DNA from: Bacteroidota bacterium
GTDB taxonomy: Bacteria > Bacteroidota > Bacteroidia > Chitinophagales > Chitinophagaceae
Length of the DNA: 11,031 nucleotides
Assembly: GCA_947457085.1 (NCBI GenBank)
Contig: CANGUS010000037.1
Coordinates: 1 to 11,031, forward strand
Direction: 5' to 3'
Part shown: positions 1 to 6,476 of the stretch, one piece after another
Numbering within the stretch: the first letter of the stretch is position 1
Layout of the letters: each line of letters opens with the position of its first letter
The notes under the pieces: model-generated
Told to the model about the DNA's origin: nothing
Databases searched by the model: none
What the model saw: only the letters and a program-made list of their open reading frames with translations
Translations under genes and position numbers: made by a program

Positions 1-1813
1 CCGGTTTCTTCAATTGTATGTGTAAGCTTTCTATTAAATGAATAAATCCAGCCTCTAATTCTTTATTTCGCTTGATAACCAAAACCTTTCCTTCTTTATT
101 GATAGATAGATTTTCTTCCTCATTCCATTGTGCTTCAACCTCCTCGTATTCGAACACCGGTTTTAAAATGAAATAAGATCCTTGCTCACTCAACCTTATA
201 GATAAAGTGGGTTTCACCGTATGGCTATACTCTATTAATCCTTTATCAAATTTTGTTTCATACAGCTTACTAATTGGCAATAATTTCTCTTGTAAAAAAC
301 TTCCCCATTCGGCTAATTGTACTTTATTAAATTTATCTAATACACTTACATGAGAAACGTCTTTGGCTTTGGGCGCTAAATACAATTCCTTTTTATGTAA
401 GAAGACTAAATGAGTATCCAACTCGTTTTCACTCATTTTAAATAATCGTTCCTCTACTTGATATTGAACGTTTATATGAATATCTGTTTTCTTTTTTTGA
501 ATATGAATAACAGGAAATAATTGAGATGCGTTGTACTTTAATTTTTCAAGAGAAGCTGTTTTATATGGTTTACCTTTGGGCAATATATAAATTGGATTAT
601 GATCGCCTAAACTATTAAATAGTTTTAATAACTTAGGATGCAAAAATTCATAAATTAAATCTTTCGTTTCAAGGGTTAACTCAGTTTCATTTTGAGTAAT
701 ATTTTCCCATAAATCTCCAAAAGGAGAATTTTTAGCAATAAATTTCGAGACTTCTACTTTTTGTATTTTACGAACTTGTGCTACCAACTCTCTATCCTCT
801 ACAGGATAAATATCGGTATCAATGTATTTTGAAATGTCTAATTTATTGATGTTGCCTGCAAAAGATTGATTGGCCATATCCATTTCGCCTTCAACCAAAT
901 CAATGGTAAAGTAAGGATAGCCTTTTTCTTGCAAATTCAATACGAGACCTAAGCGCTTGGTATACTCTTTTTTCTCAACAGGTTTTAACTCTTCGTGTGC
1001 TCTTCTCAGTGGTTCGCGAATACTCACTTTTTTGATAGAGGCATCCAATACCTTCAAAAAGGGTTTTGCATCTTGGTAATAAAATTCAAACTTGCCTGTC
1101 AAATCATCCTCTAATGAATAGCCATACAATCCGAGTAATTTATTTTTTTGGCTGTCCCAATTTCGAATGGTGTCAAAATAATTTTCACCATGTTTGTTGA
1201 GTAATAATAAGAAAATAGCCGTTTTGTGTTTACACAATGGATATTTCGATTCGGCACAATTACAAGATGTATCAAACGATTTATCATCATTTCGTTTGAG
1301 TTTAACTTCAAACTTCTCTTTGTCTATTTCTACAATCGCTTCTACGCTTTCGTTTGCAGCTTTAATGATTTTCGATGTATTTTTTTTAATCATTTGCTCC
1401 GATGCTTCAAACAAAGCATTGGAAGTAAACAATCGCAATGAATGTAAGTCAATGCTTTTCATACGAACGACCGTATGCAACTGATTAAATTGAGTTTCGG
1501 TAGAATCCAGCGTTTGATTCACCAACATTTCATTTAATTGAAATAATGCAGCCACTTCATGTCGACATACTTCACCCATATTGTAAGGGCAAAGGCAACG
1601 AGCTTTGATAGTACTTTCATTCAAATATTTTGAAATCGTAACGGTATATTGGTTATAGTATTGGTCATTTTTTACTTTAAAAACCAATTGATTCGACAAT
1701 TCATCTTTTTTGATCAGCTTTACGCCGTCGGTTAAAAATATTTTTTTTCCTTTACGAATTACTTCATCCGAACCGTAATTGTAAATATATTTTATGATGT
1801 GTGAAGCTGACAT
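1..1813 (-). CDS. SWIM zinc-finger protein, N-terminal part of a probable SNF2-family helicase (partial, runs off the window)
   Basis: The frame is open from ATG at 1813 to the window edge (604 codons, no stop seen). Two SWIM-type zinc motifs (CxC...CxH) are visible: C73-x-C75...C83-x-H85 (RCLCPYNMGEVCRHEVA) and C184-x-C186...C194-x-H196 (SCNCAESKYPLCKHKTA). Both are followed by a hydrophobic helix. The next ~400 residues are charged, mixed alpha/beta sequence with no motif I recognise; no Walker A or DExx box appears in the visible part. In Bacteroidota, long proteins starting with SWIM motifs and a poorly conserved middle region commonly end in a SNF2/Swi2 ATPase acting on DNA or protein-DNA complexes, so the motor is expected beyond position 1. 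That is inference from family architecture. The start is supported by a -7 box about 28 bases upstream. It is transcribed divergently from the small membrane protein gene at 2004. A SWIM protein without a helicase domain remains possible. Confidence 0.85.
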   Translation of the reverse strand, partial: MSASHIIKYIYNYGSDEVIRKGKKIFLTDGVKLIKKDELSNQLVFKVKNDQYYNQYTVTISKYLNESTIKARCLCPYNMGEVCRHEVAALFQLNEMLVNQTLDSTETQFNQLHTVVRMKSIDLHSLRLFTSNALFEASEQMIKKNTSKIIKAANESVEAIVEIDKEKFEVKLKRNDDKSFDTSCNCAESKYPLCKHKTAIFLLLLNKHGENYFDTIRNWDSQKNKLLGLYGYSLEDDLTGKFEFYYQDAKPFLKVLDASIKKVSIREPLRRAHEELKPVEKKEYTKRLGLVLNLQEKGYPYFTIDLVEGEMDMANQSFAGNINKLDISKYIDTDIYPVEDRELVAQVRKIQKVEVSKFIAKNSPFGDLWENITQNETELTLETKDLIYEFLHPKLLKLFNSLGDHNPIYILPKGKPYKTASLEKLKYNASQLFPVIHIQKKKTDIHINVQYQVEERLFKMSENELDTHLVFLHKKELYLAPKAKDVSHVSVLDKFNKVQLAEWGSFLQEKLLPISKLYETKFDKGLIEYSHTVKPTLSIRLSEQGSYFILKPVFEYEEVEAQWNEEENLSINKEGKVLVIKRNKELEAGFIHLIESLHIQLKKP

Positions 1814-1840
1814 TTATATTTTGAGAATTGTGCAATCTGT

Positions 1841-1848
1841 CAAAACTA
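1841..1848 (-). promoter_or_regulatory. Probable -7 promoter box for the SWIM/SNF2 gene
   Basis: The minus strand reads TAGTTTTG, an exact match to the Bacteroidota -7 consensus TAnnTTTG. Transcription would begin around 1836, giving a leader of roughly 20-25 bases before ATG 1813. No good TTG (-33) element lies at the usual 17-23 base spacing, so strength is uncertain. Confidence 0.5.
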
Positions 1849-1991
1849 AGGCTTTCCCCTTTATTTGAAAAGTTTTTTGTGTTGATGGTGTGTTAATGAA
1901 CGAAAAATTTTAATTGGAATTTTAGATTGGGAATTGGAATTATAGATTTTTTTAAAGGGAGATTGCGGAACAACATCTAATTAGTTTTTAT

Positions 1992-1999
1992 TACCTTTG
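1992..1999 (+). promoter_or_regulatory. Consensus -7 box immediately before the small membrane protein gene
   Basis: TACCTTTG matches TAnnTTTG exactly and ends only 4 bases before ATG 2004. Since transcription usually starts a few bases after this box, the mRNA would be leaderless or nearly so. The nearest upstream TTG (1963-1965) is 26 bases away, longer than the normal spacing. The same octamer precedes pyrG at 10899. Confidence 0.5.
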
Positions 2000-2003
2000 T
2001 CCC

Positions 2004-2213
2004 ATGCTTAAAAAATTATTACTCATCGGTTTTTTATCCTTTGGATACACTGCTGCTCACTCACAATGTGTGATGTGCACCAAGACTGCCGAAAGCTTGG
2101 ATGACAAAGGCGCAAAAGGGTTAAATGGAGGCATTATTTATTTGGCTTTTATGCCAATGACCATTATTTTAATTATAGGTTACAAGTGGTATAGAAGCAA
2201 TAAGGGGCTCTGA
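2004..2213 (+). CDS. Small secreted/membrane protein with CxxC motif (hypothetical)
   Basis: This 69-residue protein has a clear N-terminal signal sequence (KK then a hydrophobic stretch, probable cleavage around AHS-Q21). A CVMC motif follows at C22-C25 (CxxC), then a short polar linker with a GLNGG turn. A single transmembrane helix spans about residues 42-62, followed by a basic cytoplasmic-type tail (KWYRSNKGL). The layout suggests a CxxC exposed in the periplasm and anchored in the inner membrane. Small proteins of this shape (signal, CxMC, GLNxGIxYL, TM helix) are, to my knowledge, common uncharacterised proteins in Bacteroidota. The CxxC could bind metal or act in redox, but nothing here proves either. 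It is a single gene, divergent from the SWIM gene and followed by a weak hairpin. Confidence 0.8.
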   Translation: MLKKLLLIGFLSFGYTAAHSQCVMCTKTAESLDDKGAKGLNGGIIYLAFMPMTIILIIGYKWYRSNKGL

Positions 2214-2235
2214 TAGACAGAGTTTATTTTCTTTG
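2208..2235 (+). terminator. Weak candidate terminator overlapping the stop codon
   Basis: CTCTG (2208-2212) and CAGAG (2218-2222) form a 5-bp stem with a 5-base loop. A T-rich tract (tttattttctttg) follows. The stem overlaps the TGA stop of the small membrane protein. It is short and therefore only a weak candidate. Confidence 0.35.
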
Positions 2236-2309
2236 TTTTAACCAATTCATCAACAGCCTTTTCAATGTTTATGTTCGGTATTTTATATATGAACTAAACG
2301 CTCTTTTTC

Positions 2310-2609
2310 CTAAATAATAAGAATCATACGGTGCACAGCGCTGAACTTTTGGTGCACAGCGCTGAACTTTTGGTGCACAGCACTGAACTTTCCGTGCACA
2401 GCGCTGAACTTTCCGTGCACAGCGCTGAACTTTCCGTGCACAGCGCTGAACTTTCCGTGAACAGCGCTGAACTTTCCGTGCACAGCACTGAACATTCCGT
2501 GCACAGCGCTGAACTTTCCGTGAACAGCGCTGAACTTTCCGTGCACAGCGCTGAACTTTTGGTGCACAGCACTGAACTTTTGATGAAAAGTGCTATTGGG
2601 GAGATCCAT
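2310..2609 (-). CDS. Possible heptapeptide-repeat protein encoded by the 21-bp array (doubtful)
   Basis: Reading from ATG 2609 gives 99 residues: a short head (MDLPNSTFH), twelve heptads of the form [Q/G]KFSAVH, and a short hydrophobic tail (RMILII). An in-frame ATG also exists at 2654, inside the end of the SET gene; I prefer 2609 because it lies 26 bases past the SET stop. In this frame the G-to-A unit variants (AGC/AGT, Ser) and the GTGAAC variants (GTG/GTT, Val) are silent. In the plus-strand frame the same changes alter residues. Eleven of the twelve heptads keep a lysine. The position fits a fifth cistron of the mre-SET operon. Against it: no promoter or family resemblance, low complexity, and other open frames of the same origin. 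I regard coding as unproven. Confidence 0.25.
   Translation of the reverse strand: MDLPNSTFHQKFSAVHQKFSAVHGKFSAVHGKFSAVHGMFSAVHGKFSAVHGKFSAVHGKFSAVHGKFSAVHGKFSAVHQKFSAVHQKFSAVHRMILII
2331..2582. repeat. Twelve tandem 21-bp repeats (minisatellite)
   Basis: Twelve contiguous 21-base units start at 2331 and every 21 bases after. A partly matching thirteenth unit follows at 2583-2603. Each unit starts with the palindrome GTGCAC, overlaps it with the palindrome CAGCGCTG, and ends GAACTTTCC or GAACTTTTG. Units 1, 2, 11 and 12 end in TTG; units 3-10 end in TCC. Units 3, 8 and 12 carry a G-to-A change that breaks CAGCGCTG; units 7 and 10 carry GTGAAC; unit 8 has CATT for CTTT. Because 21 is a multiple of 3 and the unit lacks stops, long frames are open on both strands. 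The array is noticeably more GC-rich than its surroundings, with very low divergence between units, suggesting recent expansion. It lies between the 3' ends of the small membrane protein gene (plus) and the SET gene (minus). Confidence 0.95.
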
Positions 2610-2635
2610 TAACTGATAGAGACAAATCAAAGAGG

Positions 2636-3013
2636 TTATACAACCTCGAACCACACTTTCTTTTTATTGTTAAAAGTGCCATTGTAATTAATAGTAAGTT
2701 CTTCATGTTTGGCAATCGAACGAATGGCTTTGATCATGATGGTATTGTATTCAAAATCTTGAAAATACTCACAATTGGATTCATAAGAATGATTATAAAT
2801 TGGTACAAACCCCATAGCCATGCAGCATTTTTTGCCTTTCCAATTAAATAAATAATCATAGAGTTTAGTTTTTTCTAAATCTACTTTTTCTTTTGCCGAC
2901 ATCACAATTACTGGGGATATTTCAATAATGGTACCTGCATCAATTTTCTTTTTTGTGAAAACACCGAAGCCTTTGTCTTCTGTGAGTGCCGAAAAAATGC
3001 CCGAAATAATCAT
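2636..3013 (-). CDS. SET-domain protein (putative protein-lysine methyltransferase)
   Basis: This 125-residue protein is essentially a bare SET domain. Visible elements are the N-terminal GFGVFTKKKIDAGTIIE segment (residues 15-31), YNHSYESNCEY (73-83) with the NHS..N pattern of the SAM-binding pseudoknot, and EELTINY (104-110) with the expected active-site tyrosine Y110. The C-terminal VWFEVV closes it. SET enzymes transfer methyl from S-adenosylmethionine to protein lysines; no target is known here. There is no cysteine-rich post-SET region. The start codon overlaps the mreD stop by 4 bases (ATGA), so translation is probably coupled to mreD. The gene stands where mrdA or rodA would be expected in a bacterial mre operon. 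The family call is firm; the substrate and a link with cell shape are unknown. Confidence 0.88.
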   Translation of the reverse strand: MIISGIFSALTEDKGFGVFTKKKIDAGTIIEISPVIVMSAKEKVDLEKTKLYDYLFNWKGKKCCMAMGFVPIYNHSYESNCEYFQDFEYNTIMIKAIRSIAKHEELTINYNGTFNNKKKVWFEVV

Positions 3014-3555
3014 GCTCGTTGAATTTCTTTTTTAGCAAATAATAATTGACTTAATAAAATCAATAAAATCGACATGATGGCAGATACTATCGTTTTAAAA
3101 AAGATAAGCACACTGCTTTTAAAGCTCCAAATTTCTAATATGTAGAAGAAGGCATGGTGAATTAAAATGGTAAAGCCAACATAAATAATAAACGAAGTAA
3201 ACCCTAATTTATATAAAGAAGGCACGGTATCTCTTAACTCTTTTGCTGTTTGCTGAAAAAATAGTTTTAAAATAAAAGGTCTTAAATAACAAATCAAAAC
3301 CATCGCTGCAGCATGCATTCCTGGTGTATTTGAAAACATGTCCATTGTTAATCCTGTAATAAATCCTAAAATCATCAATAACCAATGAGGGGTATTGACT
3401 GGCATGACCAATAATATTAGCGGATAAATGATCGGTGTAAAAACAGGAAATCCAAAAAATGTCAAGGATGATTTCAACATAATATCATTCAAAATAAAAA
3501 TTTGAATCGTTAAAACCACAATGAAGTTTAAAATAAATTTTATAGTTGTACTCAT
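3010..3555 (-). CDS. mreD: Rod shape-determining protein MreD
   Basis: This 181-residue, very hydrophobic protein has about five to six transmembrane segments: roughly residues 8-26, 34-52, 55-75, 80-98, 117-137 and 148-172. The MreD-like stretch LGFITGLTMDMF followed by PGMHAAAMVLICYLRP (about 63-93) is the best conserved part. MreD is an inner-membrane partner of MreC in the elongasome, which directs peptidoglycan synthesis along the cell side wall. The start overlaps the mreC stop by 4 bases (ATGA) and its own stop overlaps the SET gene start in the same way, indicating coupled translation. MreD is poorly conserved in sequence, so operon position contributes strongly to the call. Confidence 0.92.
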   Translation of the reverse strand: MSTTIKFILNFIVVLTIQIFILNDIMLKSSLTFFGFPVFTPIIYPLILLVMPVNTPHWLLMILGFITGLTMDMFSNTPGMHAAAMVLICYLRPFILKLFFQQTAKELRDTVPSLYKLGFTSFIIYVGFTILIHHAFFYILEIWSFKSSVLIFFKTIVSAIMSILLILLSQLLFAKKEIQRA

Positions 3556-4391
3556 TGTATATCTGTTTCAGCTTGAACGGAATCTTCTAAAATGGTTCTT
3601 TCAATATTGGTAAAGTCTTGTACAACATACACATAATGTAGGTTATTAAAATTAGTAGATAGCCATACCTGATAATCTCCATTAACGAATTTGGCCACTT
3701 TACCAATCATAATTTTTTCAGGAAAAATAGAATAGCCACTGGTCATTATACTGTCTTTTAATTTCAAATTGGCCGACAATGGAATGCCTTTTAATAATAC
3801 CATGTTGGGGTCTTTATTATCCCATTTAATATTTCCAATACTCCCATCTGGCACAACGCAATTCACATTAAATCGATCAGATAAAATAGATACCGCTACA
3901 GAATAATTTTCACTCACATGCGAAATCTTACCCACTACCCCTTTGTCGGTAATAACAGCCATTTTAGGTTTTATCCCGTGTCGAGAACCTACGTTTAAGG
4001 TGATGTAATTTATTTTCTGATCGGTAGAATTATTGATTACTTTGGCAGCAATATATTTGTAATGCACTGTTTGTTTTGCATTGCTGTCTAAGGTACGAGT
4101 AATGGTATAGCTTGTGTCTTTAAAAGGATTGGCCGTAACAGGAATTCCCAATGCTTGCTTTAATCGGGCATTTTCTTTTACCAAACTGTCATTTACTGCA
4201 TTGAGTGTTAAAAAAGAAACAATGGATTCTTTTTTGGTATAGAAACTACTTGAAATACTTCTAGCAGAATTAATATAAGATGACTGTTGATAGGAATTAT
4301 TTTTAAAAACAATCAGCAAGCAAATTAATTCTAGTATAAGAAAAACAAAAAAAGAATAATAAATTTTAATGAAATAGATAAGATTTCGCAC
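3552..4391 (-). CDS. mreC: Rod shape-determining protein MreC
   Basis: This 279-residue protein has one N-terminal transmembrane helix (about residues 9-30), then a helical segment likely to form the coiled coil (about 55-82, with NDSLVKENARLKQAL). The periplasmic beta-domain shows family landmarks: YITLNVGSRHGIKPKMAVI followed by GVVGKI, SILSDRFNVNC, TSGYSIFPEKIMIGKV and NNLHYVYVV near the end. MreC is the bitopic scaffold that links the MreB cytoskeleton to MreD and the cell-wall synthases. The length is normal for the family. It starts 29 bases after the mreB stop and overlaps mreD by 4 bases. The C-terminal tail (after about 262) is short and acidic with no recognisable motif. Confidence 0.96.
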   Translation of the reverse strand: MRNLIYFIKIYYSFFVFLILELICLLIVFKNNSYQQSSYINSARSISSSFYTKKESIVSFLTLNAVNDSLVKENARLKQALGIPVTANPFKDTSYTITRTLDSNAKQTVHYKYIAAKVINNSTDQKINYITLNVGSRHGIKPKMAVITDKGVVGKISHVSENYSVAVSILSDRFNVNCVVPDGSIGNIKWDNKDPNMVLLKGIPLSANLKLKDSIMTSGYSIFPEKIMIGKVAKFVNGDYQVWLSTNFNNLHYVYVVQDFTNIERTILEDSVQAETDIQ

Positions 4392-4420
4392 TTCGTTGGG
4401 TCGTTTCTTTTTCTATAAAA

Positions 4421-5443
4421 TTATTGCATCAAAAATGGATATTTATGAACGTGTTTTAACGCCATACCGGTTCCACGAACAACACTTCTTAATGGATCAT
4501 CTGCAACATGTACAGGCAATTTAATTTTGTTGGCAATTCGTTTATCTAAGCCACGTAACAAAGCACCACCACCGGTTAAATACAATCCACGACGGAATAT
4601 ATCAGCCGCTAATTCAGGAGGAGTTTTTTCTAATGCTCTTAAGATCCCTTCTTCAATTTTGAAAACCGATTTATCTAACGCATCAGCTACCTCTTGATAA
4701 GAAACCATGATTTGCTTAGGAATACCCGTTACCAAATCTCTTCCATTTACAGCCACATCATCAGGAGGATTATCTAAATCTTTCAATGCACTTCCTACTT
4801 GAATTTTTATTTGTTCAGCTGTTCTATCACCAATTAACAAACTATGGTAACGACGCATGGCTTCAATAATATCTGCGGTAAACTCATCCCCTGCAACACG
4901 TATACTTTCATCACACACAATACCTGATAAAGATATAATTGAAATACCAGTTGTTCCACCACCAATATCAATAACCATGTTTCCTGTAGGTTCTTCAACA
5001 TCAATACCAATTCCTAATGCAGCAGCCATTGGCTCCATAATCATATAAACTTCCTTAGCACCAGCTTGCTCCGCACTGTCTCTAACCGCACGTTTTTCAA
5101 CTTCAGTAATTGAGGAAGGGATACAAATAACCATTCTCCAACTTGGGGCAAACAATGGTTTTTTAGGATAAATTAATTTAATTAATTCTCTGATCATACC
5201 TTCAGCAGCATTGAAATCGGCAATAACGCCGTCTTTTAATGGCCTAATGGTTTTTATATCTTCATGCACTTTCCCATCCATCATCATTGCTCGTTTTCCA
5301 ACAGCAATAATTCGAGAAGTTTTTCTGTCCACAGCAACAATCGAAGGTTCATCAATAACGACTTGATCATTATGAATGATTAGTGTGTTTGCCGTGCCTA
5401 AATCCATGGCAATATCTTGTGTAAAAAAGTTGAATAATCCCAT
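4421..5443 (-). CDS. mreB: Rod shape-determining protein MreB (bacterial actin homologue)
   Basis: This is a 340-residue, full-length actin-fold ATPase. Visible are phosphate-1 (AMDLGTANT, 12-20), the catalytic-region MEPMAAALG (136-144, with E137), phosphate-2 (VIDIGGGTTGIS, 157-168) and the adenosine loop (YLTGGGALLRGLD, 288-300). The N-terminus MGLFNFF is hydrophobic, fitting the membrane-binding loop/end seen in MreB proteins. It polymerises on the inner face of the membrane and guides lateral wall synthesis with MreC and MreD, encoded directly downstream. Conservation is high throughout, with no frameshift. It is the first gene of the operon; a promoter-like element lies about 40 bases upstream. 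The start is preceded by an AT-rich leader without a Shine-Dalgarno sequence, as usual in Bacteroidota. Confidence 0.98.
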   Translation of the reverse strand: MGLFNFFTQDIAMDLGTANTLIIHNDQVVIDEPSIVAVDRKTSRIIAVGKRAMMMDGKVHEDIKTIRPLKDGVIADFNAAEGMIRELIKLIYPKKPLFAPSWRMVICIPSSITEVEKRAVRDSAEQAGAKEVYMIMEPMAAALGIGIDVEEPTGNMVIDIGGGTTGISIISLSGIVCDESIRVAGDEFTADIIEAMRRYHSLLIGDRTAEQIKIQVGSALKDLDNPPDDVAVNGRDLVTGIPKQIMVSYQEVADALDKSVFKIEEGILRALEKTPPELAADIFRRGLYLTGGGALLRGLDKRIANKIKLPVHVADDPLRSVVRGTGMALKHVHKYPFLMQ

Positions 5444-5862
5444 TTGTAGTTATATAATTCCCTAAAAAAATATTAGGGCAAATGCGAAGTTAGAAGATAT
5501 AATCAATAATTAAAAACTATTTTGTAGTATTTAACGGAAATAGTTTTCCACTAGTTTTCTTCAATTTTTACTGCTTCATTTTTTACTCCATTTACCTTGC
5601 TAGACTTACCCTCTTTTTGGATAAAATGGCTAATTGAGATTGAAACAAAACCCTTATTCATGGCATTTTGGGAGATGATAATTATGAGATCATTGTGTAA
5701 AATCACCCTATACTATTTAGTTTATTTTGCTATCCTTTTTACAAACTTGGTCAATCCAAATCTATTCATTTTTAAAAAATTATAGGACTCCATTTAACTC
5801 ATGGTTTTTTTTTAAGTCTATCCTTTTTAAAATCATTATTTTAAGCAATAAACTAGAAAAAC
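5444..5862. other. Divergent intergenic region between mreB and the DUF4294 gene (419 bp)
   Basis: The side near 5460-5510 holds the putative mreB promoter. The remaining ~350 bases are AT-rich. A 62-codon frame at 5597-5785 (TTG start, hydrophobic, no family resemblance) is probably chance. A small hairpin (GGAAA-tagt-TTTCC, 5536-5549) is present but not followed by a T-run. No clear TAnnTTTG box was found for the plus-strand gene at 5863, although an A-rich stretch (aaactagaaaaac) directly precedes its ATG. Confidence 0.6.
5460..5510 (-). promoter_or_regulatory. Putative mreB promoter with inverted repeat in the leader
   Basis: On the minus strand a TTG is followed after 17 bases by CGCATTTG, a partial match to TAnnTTTG that keeps the TTTG part. 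Transcription would start near 5475, about 30 bases before ATG 5443. A 6-bp inverted repeat, CCCTAA-N7-TTAGGG (5460-5478), lies right at the predicted transcript start and could be an operator or a small 5' hairpin. The -7 match is imperfect, so this is tentative. Confidence 0.35.
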
Positions 5863-6417
5863 ATGAAAAAATATATTTACCTACTGCTACTTAGCATTTC
5901 AAGTAATGTGTATAGCCAACAAACGTCCCCTACTTTTTCAAATGAAAACGACGCCCCTAAATATTTTGTAGAATTAAATGAAACGGTAATTGTTGAATCC
6001 AGAGTATTTAAAAACGATACGTTTCGGTATCATTACAATCAAATGAAACACTATGTAAAAATAGTGATGCCCTATGCCAATGCTGCGGTTAAAATGTTTA
6101 ATGAAATTGATAGGATAACTGCCAATGTTAGCCATAAAGAGCGAAGAAGATATATCAAATCAAAAGAAAAAGAAATTAAAACAAATTTTGAAGACAAATT
6201 AACCGCTTTAAATATTACCCAAGGGCGTTTGCTGGTTAAAATTGTCAATCGGCAGCTCAAAACCAATTGCTATGATATCGTAAAAGAGCTTAAAAACCCA
6301 GTCAGTGCTGTTTATTATCAGACATGGGCTAAATTAAATGGTATTAATTTAAATGAACAATACAAGCCTGAAGACAATAAAGATTTGGAACAAATATTAA
6401 AAAGCTTAGGATATTAA
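5863..6417 (+). CDS. DUF4294 family secreted protein (function unknown)
   Basis: This 184-residue protein has a Sec signal peptide (MKKYIYLLLLSISSNVYS, probable cleavage before Q19). The mature part starts with a polar linker. It continues with the features I associate with DUF4294: a beta segment YFVELNETVIVESRVF, then HYVKIVMPYANAAVKMFNEI, a basic helix with KERRRYIKSKEKEIKTNFEDKL written here in two parts (KERRRYIKSKE, KEIKTNFEDKL), LNITQGRLLVKIVNRQL, and a C-terminal WAKLNGINLNEQYKPE. The family is found in Bacteroidota and has no established role; export to the periplasm or outer-membrane inner face is inferred from the signal peptide. No enzymatic motif is evident. It is monocistronic: divergent from mreB and convergent with nuoJ across a strong terminator. 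Confidence 0.85.
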   Translation: MKKYIYLLLLSISSNVYSQQTSPTFSNENDAPKYFVELNETVIVESRVFKNDTFRYHYNQMKHYVKIVMPYANAAVKMFNEIDRITANVSHKERRRYIKSKEKEIKTNFEDKLTALNITQGRLLVKIVNRQLKTNCYDIVKELKNPVSAVYYQTWAKLNGINLNEQYKPEDNKDLEQILKSLGY

Positions 6418-6423
6418 TTCCAC

Positions 6424-6456
6424 AAAAAAAGCTACCTGTTCGGTAGCATTTTTTTA
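6424..6456. terminator. Bidirectional intrinsic terminator between the DUF4294 gene and nuoJ
   Basis: A perfect 6-bp stem GCTACC (6431-6436) / GGTAGC (6442-6447) with loop TGTTC is flanked by an A7 run on the left and an A followed by a T7 run on the right. It therefore terminates transcripts from both directions, serving the DUF4294 gene (plus, stop 6417) and nuoJ (minus, stop 6477). Confidence 0.9.
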
Positions 6457-6476
6457 TTAAAAAAGTTCGTATTGAA

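Noticed and set aside
1194..1484. Plus-strand and minus-strand shadow frames within the SWIM gene
   Set aside because: They overlap the continuous 604-codon frame that has two intact zinc motifs.
2331..2582. CRISPR array
   Set aside because: Units are directly adjacent with no unique spacers, and no cas genes are nearby.
2331..2612. Plus-strand frame through the repeat array (VHSAELS heptads), and a second minus-strand frame (2324-2572)
   Set aside because: Open only because the 21-base unit has no stop; there is no preceding promoter or proper start (GTG at the first unit), and the unit variants change residues in these frames.
5597..5785. 62-codon hydrophobic frame in the mreB-DUF4294 gap
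   Set aside because: TTG start, AT-driven hydrophobic composition, no recognisable family and no clear promoter; most likely chance.
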